Shown here: positions 28,805 through 40,200 of the stretch, piece by piece
Position numbering within the stretch: position 1 is the first letter of the stretch
Layout of the letters: every line of letters starts with the position of its first letter
Origin: Diphasiastrum complanatum
Taxonomy: Eukaryota; Streptophyta; Lycopodiopsida; Lycopodiales; Lycopodiaceae
Assembly: GCA_029204225.1 (NCBI GenBank)
Contig: CM055096.1
Location: 75,117,521 to 75,181,520 of the forward strand
Reading direction: 5' to 3'
Length of the DNA: 64,000 bases
Translations under genes and position numbers: made by a program
The notes under the pieces: generated by a model
The model's input: only the letters and a program-made list of their open reading frames with translations
What the model was told of the DNA's origin: nothing
The model's database searches: none

Positions 28805-29975
28805 CGTCGTAGAAATCTCGTGTGGGCCTGAGCAGCAGTAGAAGCTCAAGGATTGAGCGTGGCATGTAGGAATGGACACACAACAGTTAGCAGTAGAATT
28901 ATTCAAGTAGAAGAATTCATACAGAATGCGCAAATGAACGATGCAATAGTGAGACAAAAATTGCACTCTGATAAATATCAACAGTGAGTACAATAGCTTG
29001 AAGTAATAACTTTAGCAATAACGCCGGCTACAGATAAAAACTCTGATTGAAAGAGAAATTCAATTAACTCAAATTAACTCTTACATAGTTTGAATCAGCT
29101 AATATATAGATTTACAAGTGTCGAGGAACAAAATAACTTACAAGCCTTTAATGCTATTTATGTCAGTCTTTGCATATGTACAAAGTTGGAACCACCAACC
29201 GCCTTTGAGATATTTGGTTGTCCAGCTGTTTTAGGGTTGCTGATAAGTTGGCGACATCGGTGAGCCAATGTAGCAAAACATGAAAAAGCCGAAAAACTCG
29301 AAGGTGCCCTTAGACTGAAGGTTTGCAACTCCTGAAGGTGTCCTTACACTAAAGGTATGTAAATCCCTAAGGCGTCCTTAGATTCAAGACATCAAAGAAG
29401 ACGAAAAAGACGAAAAGTGCCTTACACTGAAGGCAGAGAAGAAGGCGAGGGTGTTTTAGATTACAGGCAGCGAAAAAGGTGAAAAAGGAGAACGTGCCTT
29501 AAAAATGATTTCTAAGGCATTCTGGCCATCTGGCGAATGTGTCGCATTTTTTCGCTAGTGCAAAATGGCGAAGGAGGTGAAAAAAGCAAAGGTGCCTCAA
29601 GAATGGTTTCTAAGGCATTCTGGCCACTTGGCCAGTGTGTCACATTTTTCGCTAAGGCGAAAAAGTGAAGGTGCCTTAAGAATGATTTCTAAGGCATTCT
29701 GGCCACTTGGCCAATGTGTCGCATTTTTCGGAAAGGCGGAAAAAGGGAAGGTGCCTTGAGAATGGTTTCTAAGGCATTCTGGCCACTTGGCCAGTGTGTC
29801 GCATTTTTCGCTAAGGCAAAAAGCGAAGGTGCCTTAAGAATGGTTTCTAAGGCATAAGGAAAAAACTTTAAAAGGGAAAAAATGTGAAGGTCCAAAATCA
29901 TGTTCTCTGCCTTCCGTTTTCAAGAAGATGCTCATTACTTGACGATTTTTAAGACTGAGCATAAGAAATCTAACA
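28805..29975 (-). repeat. 5' LTR with internal ~79 bp tandem repeat
   Basis: On the minus strand it starts TGTTAGATTT at 29975. Between about 29860 and 29490 lie about 4.5 copies of a ~79 bp unit (aaggtgccttaagaatggtt, then tctaaggcattctggccact and so on). A TATA stretch (ctatatatta) is near 29101-29110. The end next to the primer site is ctacgacg rather than a clean CA. Confidence 0.8.
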
Positions 29976-30435
29976 TATTTAATCAATAGTTGTGCACTAT
30001 GGCGCTTATTAGCCTAAGGCCCCAATGTTGGACTCACACACGCAAGATGCCAAACGGTCACCTAAATCTAATATTTCTGACTCTCTACTTCATTTATGTA
30101 GTGTTTGGGCTTATTGCAGGAGCTTCTTGCCATATTTTAAAATATTCCATGTCATTCCCAGAATCGGAAAACATATGCCAATATGTCTTAAGGTCAATAA
30201 CTGTACTTGAATAGGTATTTTAAACAATTGTCAAATATCAACTTGAGGCCAAATTGGAGTACATTCCATTAGTTAGACCAAATGTCAATTTGTGAGAGCA
30301 CATTTGAACCTATATCTGATGATGACTCCTCAACTATAAGTCATACTATTGATCACCCCAAGAGCTACCCTAGGTGTGCATTATGGTTCTCAATTAGATA
30401 CCATGTTGTGGAGCACGACATTAGCAACTATAGAT
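29976..30435. other. No recognisable gene
   Basis: Spacer between two LTR elements with short frames only. It ends in tagat (30431-30435), the left target-site copy of the next element. Confidence 0.5.
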
Positions 30436-30755
30436 TGTTGGAAATAATATTGGGTAATGCCACTTTGTTGGCTATTACTGGACATACTTGAAATGTACTC
30501 ATTAATGTAAATGTGGTTAAGGCCCAATGTGTCTCTAAATGGAGTAAATTACTTTAGGGCCCTTCGAATGTGAATGGGGCTAATGCTAAGAGGTTATTTG
30601 TGAGGAGGCATAACCTCCTCCTCCTCTCTCTCATGTTGAGTTCATTCTCTCTTTCATTGTATGGTGCAAGCTTATTGAATACAAGCATATTGTTCTCTCT
30701 CCATCTCTCTTGTATAATATGGCTTGAATCTCTGCTGCATGCTCTGATTTCAACA
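30436..30755 (+). repeat. 5' LTR (320 bp)
   Basis: Starts TGTTGGAAATAATATTGGG and ends GATTTCAACA. Contains a short inverted segment gaggaggcataacctcctcc and CT-rich runs. Confidence 0.93.
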
Positions 30756-30767
30756 TGGTATCAGAGC
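30756..30767 (+). other. Primer-binding site (initiator tRNA-Met)
   Basis: TGGTATCAGAGC directly follows the LTR end. Confidence 0.92.
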
Positions 30768-31379
30768 AGGGAATGGCTGACCCCTGAAGATCCAGACATG
30801 CAGTTTGATTCTTAAGTTTTGCATTTTTTTGCTGAGATATTTTCAGAATGTAGGAGTTTTATGTTCTGTTAGTTCTGTTTTAAGCAAAATGAATAAAAGA
30901 GAGAGAAGCATTTGTGTGCTTGTTGGTTTATTGTGAGAGAAATGCACAACACAAGAAAAGTTAATTTTGAAGGCAGTTGATCCATCTCGTTGGAAGAACA
31001 CCGATTAGCCACTGTCAGCAGTGATGCATTTATTCCGAAGAAACTATGAAGGTTCAATGAAGGCTGTTGCTAAACAACTGTTCCGAAATGGCTATTTCTG
31101 AAGAAGGCTTGTTGTTTCAACATTGTGATGATTGCACAAGAATGTGTACATTGAACTAGGATCCTCTTTGGCAAGACAATGTGTTAAGTCAAGAGTGTAA
31201 AACGAGGAGTTTTCGCAGGTTGTCTCAAGCTGCCTTCTTGGATCAGGCTGCTCCTGCCGACGTGAAATCAGTTTTTAAATTTTTACAAAGGAAATGGTGA
31301 TGCCTCACAGAACGTAATCTGTGGGGCAAATTTTAATTTGACAAAAAAAAAATTGACAATTTTTTCTTTTACAGGCATT

Positions 31380-31930
31380 TTCCGAACACCGGAAGGTGCA
31401 CGTAAAAAAATTTACGTTTTTTACATGCACTTTCCGCCCGGAAGGTGCGTGCAAAAAAAAAATTACGTCAAAAAAAAAAATGTAAAAACGGAATTCACAG
31501 AAGGGAAGGGCCGGCTCCTCGGCCCTTCTGCCCCGGAAGAGTGTGCGCCTGAGGGCGGAGTCCGGAAGGTGCATGTAAAAAAATTTACGTTTTTTACATG
31601 CGCCTTCCGCTCGAAAGGTGCTTGCAAAAACAAATTTACGTTAAAAAAAAAATGTAAAAACGGAATTCACGGAAGGGAAGGGCCGGCTCCTCGGCCCTTC
31701 CGCCCCGGAAGAGTGTGCGCCTGAGGGCGGAGTCCGAAAGGTGCACGTAAAAAAATTTACGTTTTTTACATGCACCTTCCGCCCAAAAGGTGTGTGCAAA
31801 AAAAAAATTACGTCAAAAAAAAAATGTAAAAATGAAATTCACGGAAGGGAAGGGCCAGCTCCTCGGCCCTTCCGCCCACGGAGGACCGTGCGCCCTCGGG
31901 CCTCCGCCCTCAGGCGCACACTCTTGGGGC
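31380..31930. repeat. 173 bp tandem repeat, about three copies
   Basis: Units start at about 31391, 31564 and 31736 with ggaaggtgcacgtaaaaaaa. Each unit has an inverted core (gtaaaaaaatttacgttttttac), an AT-rich linker and a GC-rich hairpin-like part (gaagggaagggccggctcct then cggcccttccgcc). Frames open across it on both strands are repeat artefacts. Confidence 0.9.
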
Positions 31931-31995
31931 CCCCCCACCCCCGCACCCGGGCCGTGAAGCATGCCTGATCGACTGAGTTGTTGAAATCTTGAATG

Positions 31996-32035
31996 CTTCT
32001 TGGTTTGTAAGGGGAGGCTCGAACTTGAGACCAAA
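31996..32035 (-). mobile_element. tRNA-related retroposon, 5'-truncated (40 bp)
   Basis: The insertion starts cttcttggtttgtaagggga on the plus strand. It is flanked by perfect 13 bp duplications, gaaatcttgaatg, at 31983-31995 and 32036-32048. On the minus strand it contains the B-box-like part (AAGTTCGAGCCTCC) and the AAGAAG end, but lacks the A box. Confidence 0.8.
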
Positions 32036-32744
32036 GAAATCTTGAATGAAGGAATGCAGTCCCGAAAGGAAGTGGAATTGAGCAAGATCTGGCCAGGCCG
32101 TTGTATGAAGGGCACTTGTTTGTCTCGACATTGTGCATTCAGTCCTGAAGAATGATGGTTGTTGGAGCCTAATCTGAAGTTCTGCCATCTGCAGGCCTGA
32201 CACGTTGGAAATACTGTGGAAAGAGGGATGACAAATTCAAGTGAGGTCGCGATCCAATACAGAGATGGCGCAATCCAGATCCGTGCAGAACGCGTGGAAG
32301 GAAGTCCGTTGGCTGGGTGAGAGTGACAGGACCGTGCAAGATTGAGGGTGCCCCAGAAGAAACTTACAATGGTGGACAGGCAGTTTTTTGAAAATATGAT
32401 GTCTGTCGCTGCTGGAGCTCGCTGTATCTTTCTTTGAAAAGTTCGTATGAAGGATAAGCAATCATCCTGTTGCTGTAGAAAAGCGTGAAGGACCAACGAT
32501 CTCTCAGGTTCTGCCAGAAATGCGTGTAGATGACAGATGTTGAGCGCAGCAAACAACCTGTTTCTGTTGTAAAAGTGTCTGAAGCCCGCTGGTTCTTTTG
32601 AAGCCGTTCAGGAGAGATTAAGTGCAGATTTGAACAGCCGTGAGGAACGCTCGATGCAGATTTTGGCTTTTGGCTTGGATAGAGAAGGCCCAAGGCCCCA
32701 ATCTCTGTGTGAAGAATGCATAGGGCTAGGCTCTAGCAATAGTG

Positions 32745-32877
32745 CTTCTTAATTTTCAATGGGAGTCTCGAACTTGCCAAAAAAAACTTTGGATGGCAAC
32801 CTAACCAACAAAGCCAATCCTATTGGGTCTCTCTAGCAACTTTGGATGGCAACGTAACCAACAAAGCCAATCCTATT
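32745..32877 (-). mobile_element. tRNA-related retroposon with internal duplication (133 bp)
   Basis: Starts cttcttaattttcaatggga on the plus strand and is flanked by perfect 13 bp duplications, tctagcaatagtg, at 32732-32744 and 32878-32890. The first ~82 bp align along their length to the 84 bp copy at 51958. The block caactttggatggcaac and what follows it is then repeated once. Confidence 0.8.
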
Positions 32878-32890
32878 TCTAGCAATAGTG

Positions 32891-33861
32891 AGACGTAGAT
32901 TTTTCAAACATTTTTCAACCTTGGTGACCTACATGATTGAGGTTGAAGTTGAAAGTTTAACATGCCATTTGTCAAACTAAGTGAAGTGTTGTACTCTTGA
33001 AGGTTTTTTAAGCAAACTTGAAGTGCTCCTTAAAGGGCAAATAAATAAATATGGTCAAGGTTCTTGTTCTTCGATGTATACTTCAAACTTCTGTAGAAAT
33101 GTTGAAGTCCATTTCGTTTTCAAGCTATTAGAAGAAGACAGAACTTGAAAGTTCAAGATGTCTTGACAATCACAAAACTTATGCTATGAAGTTTTGATGT
33201 GATGCTTGAATCTGAAGTTTTGAAGCTCACTGTTGAAAAGAGGTGGAGTTTTTCAAACTTTAGGAAAATGGTATTTTCTGAAGTTCCAAAGTTCGCAGAA
33301 CCTTGAACATTGACAAGCTTTAATTTGAAGTTTGATGCTTTAATCTGTAAAAGAAATGTGCCCTAAGCCTGATTTGAAAGATTTGAAGGTCTGTTAAATG
33401 AAGAAAGTCTTGTCAAAGTGAAACTTTCGGATTGAAAGGCTGTGAAAGATCAGCCCTAAACAGAGAATGTGCAAAACTTGAAAGGTGAAGTTTGTACTTT
33501 CTGCTTTTATTTACTGAAAGATGACAAACCAGTACTGAAAGATGACAGAATTTTAGAATTAATTTTTTTGTGTCATATATTGTTGTGAAGTTCTTACCTT
33601 GCAGAACATCCTTCAACCTTACAATGTGAACTGCTCCAGCTTTGCAATGAAGTTTCAGCCCCTCAGATTATGTCGGAGTAGTCGAAGAATTGATTTTCTA
33701 TGCTATGTTACTAAAGAACAATTTATTTTTAAGGCAGAATATTTTTTTGGAGGTGTCATAATGCAAGATAGATTTTCATGGTAGGACATTGGTTGTTGTC
33801 ATTGTATGGAAGATGTAAGGCATGATGTAAAAGCTTCAACAAAGCTGACCTGAAGGCAGGG
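32891..33861. other. Interior of the LARD-like element, no gene
   Basis: AT-rich and rich in words like gaagttttgaa and cttgaaagttc. No coding motif on either strand. The minus-strand 247-codon frame at 32556-31813, further left, has random-looking composition and overlaps the tandem repeat. Confidence 0.6.
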
Positions 33862-34181
33862 TGTTGGAAATAATATTGGGTAATGCCACTTTGTTGGCTA
33901 TTAATGGACATACTTGAAATGTACTCATTAATGTAAATGTGATTAAGGCCCAATGTGTCTCTAAATGGAGTAAGTTACTTTAGGGCCCTTCTAATGTGAA
34001 TGGGGCTAATGTTAAGAGGTTATTTGTGAGGAGGCATAACCTCCTCCTCCTCTCTCTCATGTTGAGTTCATTCTCTCTTTCATTGTATGGTGCAAGCTTA
34101 TTGAATACAAGCATATTGTTCTCTCTCCATCTCTCTTGTGTAATATGGCTTGAATCTCTGCTGCATGCTCTGATTTCAACA
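33862..34181 (+). repeat. 3' LTR (320 bp)
   Basis: Six substitutions relative to 30436-30755, no indels. Followed by cagat, the probable target duplication. Confidence 0.93.
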
Positions 34182-35094
34182 CAGATTGCCTAGCAACGCA
34201 CAAGTGTCATAGGAGGATTATGATTTAGGTCCAAGTACATTGCCAACTCGAAGAATCACCTTGGACACGCACACTATTTATGGAGTGAATACGATGCATG
34301 GTAGTCAACACAACCAATTATCGGATCTATTTCAAGATGAACTAGTACCATAACAATATGCCTTATCTTATAAAGAGGAAGTTAAATTGAAAAATTAGCA
34401 AATCTTCCAAATGCTATGGAATACAGTGGATACCAAATCAGCCTCCTCATAAGCCTCTGCATGTCTCTAAGACACTACTACCAAAGACGCTTGCATTGAT
34501 GAAAAATCATATAATTATAGTGGATTTTGGGCACTTGGCCACCCATGCATACCACTTTTTTAACTAAAAATGATAGGGAAGAGGATGCATGTATGAAGAA
34601 AGTGCATATCCCCATACATTTGCACATTATGTGCATTGAGGGGTGGGCCCCAAAAAGATTTCCCACCTTCTCTCTCCCACCCACTAAATTCAAATATCTT
34701 TTTCTAAATTCAAATATTTGAAGTTTGAAATTAAGGTTTTATTTTATTCACACACTTCAAGGTGCTTTAAACTTTAGCCAATAATCTTCATTACATGGCT
34801 TTCTTATTTATTTTGAATTACCAAAGAAATCTCTTGACTAGCTTAAACTGCTGTTTTTTTTTTCAATCCCGCAAATCCCTATCTTGGCCCCTTTTCAGGA
34901 ATAATTACCCACAAGCCCAAACTCACTAGCTTTAACTCCTGAATCGTTACCCACAGGCTTTTATCCATGGGCCGAAAAATGCACGGTTGAAAAAAACAGA
35001 AGAGGATGGAGTGAGGAGAGCAAAAGAGACAATAAAAAGAGAAAAATAAGGGGGGAGGAGGGATTTGGAACATACGTGCATGTGTGTGTACATA
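34182..35094. other. No recognisable gene
   Basis: AT-rich spacer. Frames at 34478-34721 overlap on both strands and show no motif. Confidence 0.5.
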
Positions 35095-35230
35095 CTGTGT
35101 GTGTGTGTGTGTGCGCGCACGCGTGCGTTCGTTGTGTGTGTGTGTGTGTGTGTGTGTGTGTCTGAGCTTTTCTCTGACACATCGATTGCGTGTGCGCATG
35201 TGCACGCGCGTGCACACACACACATACACA
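35095..35230. repeat. GT/GC-alternating tract
   Basis: (GT)n with gcgcgcacgcgtgcg inserts at about 35113-35130 and an inverted acacacaca run at about 35213-35230. Alternating purine-pyrimidine over about 130 bp. Confidence 0.9.
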
Positions 35231-35585
35231 CATATCTATAAAGTATAAAACTATTTTAGAGAGAGAATGTGTGTTTTGCTGTAAAAAAATGTCACATTGT
35301 GCCGCCAAAAATGTCACGCTCTGCCTGCAAAAAATGTTACCAATTTGCAAAGAGAAAAGCTAAAAAAATGTTTGAAAAAAAATGTATATAGATTCTTTCC
35401 TTGGTTTAAAAATGCATGTGTGCACTAACTACTTGTCATCCTTCATGATGACAAATCTGTGCCCGTCTCATACCCTTCTCACCCCTCTCTCCCCCTCACT
35501 TTGATTATGACCATCCATTATGGCTATTAGAGACTCTCTCCTATACCCTACTTTCTCTCTTTCACCCAATTTAAATTTTTCCATC

Positions 35586-35596
<11 letters not shown>

Positions 35597-35642
<46 letters not shown>
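35597..35642. repeat. (CT)n microsatellite
   Basis: About 23 CT units. Confidence 0.97.
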
Positions 35643-35643
<1 letters not shown>

Positions 35644-35659
35644 CAGGTGCTTTGGGGAT

Positions 35660-36335
35660 GGGGATTTCCGAATTTTTTTTGACCCAAAGATCAAAATCCA
35701 GAATCAAAATTTTTCGATACCGGATCGACTCAAAAAACTGTAATTTTTTGATACCCAAAATTAGAATTTTACAATACGGGATCGACTCAAAAAATTTGTA
35801 AGTTTTCGATACCCAAAATAAAAAAATTTCGATATGGGATTGACTCGGAAAATTCGTAATTTTTCAATATCCAAAATCAAAATTTTTTGATACCCAAAAT
35901 AAAAAAATTTCGATATGGGATCGACTCAGAAATTGCGACTTTGTATGTTTTTCAATACAATGTAAATTTCGATACTATCAGTTAGAAATTCGACCCAGTG
36001 GTAACAGTCCGCCTGCTTGTACATTCAAAGTCGATCGTAATAAATGTAGCAGATCGTTGGCCGTCCATTGCCCCTCAATCCCTTCCTCGAAAAATGCGAC
36101 ACCGCCCTCCAATTTTAGGCAGAAATCAAAAATTTTCGATACGAGATCGACTCAAAAAGTTTGTAAATTTTTGGTACCTAAAATTAGAATTTTTTGATAC
36201 CCAAAATCAGAATTTTTCAATAGCCAAAATTCGCAATTTTTCGAAATAAAAAATGAATTTTTCGATACAGAATCGACTCGAAAAATTTGAAATTTTTCAA
36301 TACCCAAAATCAGATTTTTTTTATACCCAAAATCA
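35660..36335. repeat. Degenerate repeat array: 'gatcgactcaaaaaattcgtaa' family
   Basis: The words cgatacccaaaat, gggatcgactca(g/a)aaaattt and gtaatttttcgata recur many times in about 680 bp with irregular 30-70 bp spacing. The whole block is AT-rich and non-coding. Confidence 0.75.
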
Positions 36336-36413
36336 GATGTCCACCCGCCGTACTTCGACCACGTAGATACACACATACATCGACCACCCGTCAACAACGA
36401 GCACTCTTTACTA

Positions 36414-36414
<1 letters not shown>

Positions 36415-36505
<91 letters not shown>
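36415..36505. repeat. (TG)n(TA)n(CA)n compound microsatellite
   Basis: A short TG run, about 22 TA units, then about 18 CA units; the flanking TG and CA runs are inversely related, so the tract can fold back on itself. Confidence 0.95.
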
Positions 36506-36507
<2 letters not shown>

Positions 36508-36640
36508 CAGATCTATACATGGGATGATGCCCCACCAAGCATCAATAGATGATGAAGCTAAATGTCATTATAAAGTTACAAATGGCTTGTACTTTGTGGA
36601 AAAACACAACTTCGAGCAACCTACATGGTTTTTTGATGAT

Positions 36641-36747
36641 TGTTAGCATGGCACAGTCCAATGCTCACAAATCTTAGAAATACTTGCAACTGTTTGAGTG
36701 TAGTACAAATCATAGTGTTTATCTGATTCTTTACATGGTATCAGAGC
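36641..36747 (+). repeat. Orphan LTR end with tRNA-Met primer site
   Basis: TGGTATCAGAGC at 36736-36747 follows ttctttaca, an LTR-like end. The nearest TG start candidate is TGTTAGCATGG at 36641, which would give an LTR of only about 95 bp. No partner LTR was found, so the left boundary is uncertain. Confidence 0.5.
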
Positions 36748-37261
36748 CCGATAGTCCTGCGTGCCTGATCAGTGAATATAGCTTGTCACAGGCTCCACAA
36801 TGAAGTGAGAAAGTCCTTTACAGGAGGTGAAAGCTTGGAGAGACAAAAATTGGAAGAAATCATTCCTTGGAGTATTTTAACAGCAGGTGACAGTGATTAG
36901 ATATACAATTTGACAGACTTTACATTTGGCTTGGTGGTTCTTTAACCCGTATTCCCTCTAATTAAAGCAATCGATAACTATATATAAAATGAACCAAGCC
37001 AAAACACAAACATGTTTGAGGAGAGATTGAAGGAGGCATACTTCATGTGACCTCAATTATCGAGTTGATCTTTCTATTTCCTTTGGAAACTAAAGAATGT
37101 GAAGTAACATGATCATGAAGCTACATCTCTCGAGTCGAAGACATCCTTCTCACATTATTGTTCTCAAGAGATTGACATGCTTCCATGGCCCAAAAAAATT
37201 GCAAATTTTAATGATTTGAGTCAGCCAGGTATTTAAGGCCCCCAATGTGCTTGGACGCCAA

Positions 37262-40200
37262 TCAGCACAGATACTTTGCAAGCCAAGGGACCTCTTTGTT
37301 GTCCTTCAATGCAAAGGAAACATCTTCACTGAAAAAACCATGTGTGTCAATACCAGGCAGATCCAACAAGAAAGCAAGCTCGTGACAAGCTACAGTCAGA
37401 ACGAGCTCAGACAGTCACCAGGCCAATAAGCTTAAAATAGCAAATCCTCAGCGTTCATGCAACAACAGATGTCTCAGTGAATACCTGGGAAAGTTAAGTT
37501 GTAATTTTTGGAGTCTATGTTGGGAACCCTGCTCAGACAACAGGAGCCGACATGCACCAAGCCTGCACCTGCATTAGCAATAAACATACACTAAGATATT
37601 TCTAACGTGAGCTACAGCAGGAACTCACAAACTATATTCTCAACACAAGGTCTTTCGTACCCGATTGCTAGAAGAGTGTCCCAATTGGGACATTGTTCAT
37701 TGTTGGTTGAACACAACAATGAATGAGCTATGGCAACCTGGTTGAAAACAAAACTTTCATCGATTAGTTCACTAGCATCATACTGACAAACCCACATTAC
37801 ACTCCAGAAACAATGAACTGATAACTGTGATTACTACCCTCTAGAAATACTACCTTCTCAAACGATGTCTCAGCCATTCCAGTTCTGTTCTGCTCATGAA
37901 GAATGGCCAAAAGGAAAATTTTTGCTTGCTTTGAAGACTGTTTCATGATCTGCAAATAGACAATTCCAATACATAGCAACAATATGAAAATTTAAAAAGG
38001 GAAGATGTCATCGCAAAGGACAAATGGGTTTAGCAAACTAAATTTAGCTTTCGGTTGTCCCAACTTGAGTGGTCTCATGCAATAAGCAACCATTTGAATG
38101 CTAACAGATGGCAATAAATGGTCACAATTGAAGTTTCCTAGCCCACCTGCATGTGAGGTGCTTGAAACATCTCAAGAATTGCAGCCTCCACATCTGCCAT
38201 ACCTATAAGCTTCCCACTAGCTCCAAGTCCTGCTTCAGCAATTATATTCACTTTAAACGTAATCAATAGTACCTTGTCTGTCTTCTTTATGATGATTATT
38301 CTGCAGATTATGCATAACATGAGCACGCTTGTCACCAACATGTACTACACTTCAAGGAGAGCTGCAAGACTACAGATCTTAGAAAATCTTATTGAGTCAG
38401 GTGTACGTTTCCTGGTAGGTTTCAGAATCGGCCAATTCTGAACCAGATCAATTGGCGGTTCAATCGTTCAGATTTGGCCTCTGCCAATTTGACTGTAAAG
38501 AAACAGCCTATTTAACAAAACGCCAAAGAAAATGCTTATAATGCTGGGAAAATTAGATATAAAGTAAGTTTTTATTTGACGTCAACAAATGTTTAGTGAT
38601 TGTTGCAGGCGAAAAGGATTCAGGGGTTAGTGTTCAGAAATCTGGTTTATAGAAAACCCGGGGCCCAATCCTTGGGGTTCCAATCACATGAATCAGTTCA
38701 AAATTTGAATAAATTTAATTCCAGGCCAATTGTCATTAAGTGAAACACGAACCAGGTGATACAGTAACCTTTAGCATGCCGACAGCCTTTAATTGTTGTG
38801 GAAGAAAGATCACTAAGCCGCTGTTCTGCAAGCTCGACAGCTCTTCTGCAAAGTTCCAACGCTCTGCGTGCATCGCCTGATACAGCAGCAACCTTTCAAA
38901 GTAGAGATATAACCAAGAAACTTGTTAGATATTTAAAATTTAAGATCAGCATTTGGATTCCACCTAAGTTGAAGTCACAGCGCTAAGAGCCTAGTCCAAG
39001 CACATAAGTACTTTCCATACTGGTACAGGTATCCCTCTTAACACAGATATTAGTTGAAAATGAAGACAATTATCAAAAGCAAGCATAAATTAAACATATA
39101 ATTCAGCCCACACCTTGCGAGACGCAAACTCAACAGATAACTTATCAAAGGCCTGTATGCCACACAGTCGAGAATGGATAATTTCCTGCAGTTGGTGGTG
39201 AGTATAGGGACTGAATGAGATCCTCTGCAGTCCCATTCGACTGGCTATACGGGGAAGGAGACGCTCTGGTAGGTCAATTGTATTGGCTATACCTGTTGAA
39301 ATGAGTACAGCACCGCTTTAGAGACTATGTTTGGTGACTGAAGTACTGGATGAATGAGAATTTGCCTGAGATAATTGAGTCTCAAAAGATTGATGTACCT
39401 ATGACAATCAAACGAGAATGAGCACGAGTTGGCCAGTCAAAGATATTGTACAGCACCTGCAAGCAAGGTCTGGAGTAAGAGACCATTCGTGTGAAAGATA
39501 GTATACATAATTGAATGCTACAATCAGAACATAAACTCAGTAAAATAAAAATCCAAATCTTGAATCAAAAAGATTCTCAAAGGTTCAAAAATCAAAACTT
39601 TTTACTATGATTGAAACGTTACCCAGAGGAATTCATTACACAGATGAACCATGGGGATCAAAATTGCCATTATCTCTCTTTTCCATGTCCATTTGGTCCA
39701 AGATATGAGAAGCTAAAGAACGATATACAATGAATTGGTGGGTATGAATCTATGTAATTGGATATTCATGTGTCAGCAGCCTTTAAGTCCTGCCCCAAGA
39801 ATGTTGACAAATCTTGAACCGAAAATAGGAATGATCAACTGTTATCTTCCAACATGAACATTTCGGACGCTTCACATGCTCATCAATAATGTACTCTAGA
39901 CGTCTATGTTTCCATGTCTCTTACATGGATAGGAGATCTGTTGCCTTGAGGATAAGGGAGGTACAGGCGACCATTGGCAGTGACACAATCACTGATGGCC
40001 ATAATTTTATCAGTCACACCTCTTTCTCTAGACAAAATCCTGCCTCAAATTTGGGAAAATCTCATTGCAGCAGGGAAACTTTTGAAAGTTTTCAACACGA
40101 TTCAATCAAAAGTTCAACATGTTTCAAAATCTTTTGGGTTTTTTCTTGTCTTGACCCATAGACATGTCAAATTAAGGGGTAGGGGGGTTAAATATAGGAA

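Larger units (their letters stand above)
25350..29975 (-). mobile_element. Ty1/copia element with large minisatellite-bearing LTR
   Basis: Minus-strand order: 5' LTR 29975-28805, primer site 28804-28793, gag from 28680, protease, integrase, a small piece of RT, polypurine tract aaggaagag (25917-25925), then a truncated 3' LTR 25916-25350. Both LTRs start TGTTAGATTTCTTATG. The 3' LTR keeps only the U3 part (about 567 of 1171 bp). RNase H and most of RT are deleted. Frames are broken by several stops and shifts. Confidence 0.85.
30436..34181 (+). mobile_element. Non-autonomous LTR element (LARD-like), no gag/pol
   Basis: Two LTRs of exactly 320 bp (30436-30755 and 33862-34181) differ at six positions (about 98% identity). 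A primer site TGGTATCAGAGC follows the first LTR, and a purine tract gaaggcaggg precedes the second. The flanks are tagat and cagat, a probable 5 bp target duplication with one change. The 3.1 kb interior has no recognisable retroviral protein on either strand. It holds a 173 bp tandem repeat and two nested tRNA-related retroposons. It must depend on an autonomous partner. Confidence 0.92.

Noticed and set aside
31813-32556. A 247-codon minus ORF as a possible host or accessory protein
   Set aside because: It overlaps the GC-rich tandem repeat and one of the retroposon insertions, its composition looks random, and overlapping frames are open too.
37448-37485. ORC1 ending at the stop at 37448-37450 by read-through of the 37485 donor
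   Set aside because: Splicing to 37328 gives a phase-correct exon whose end (SFALKDNKEVPWLAKYLC) matches the usual ORC1 C-terminus.
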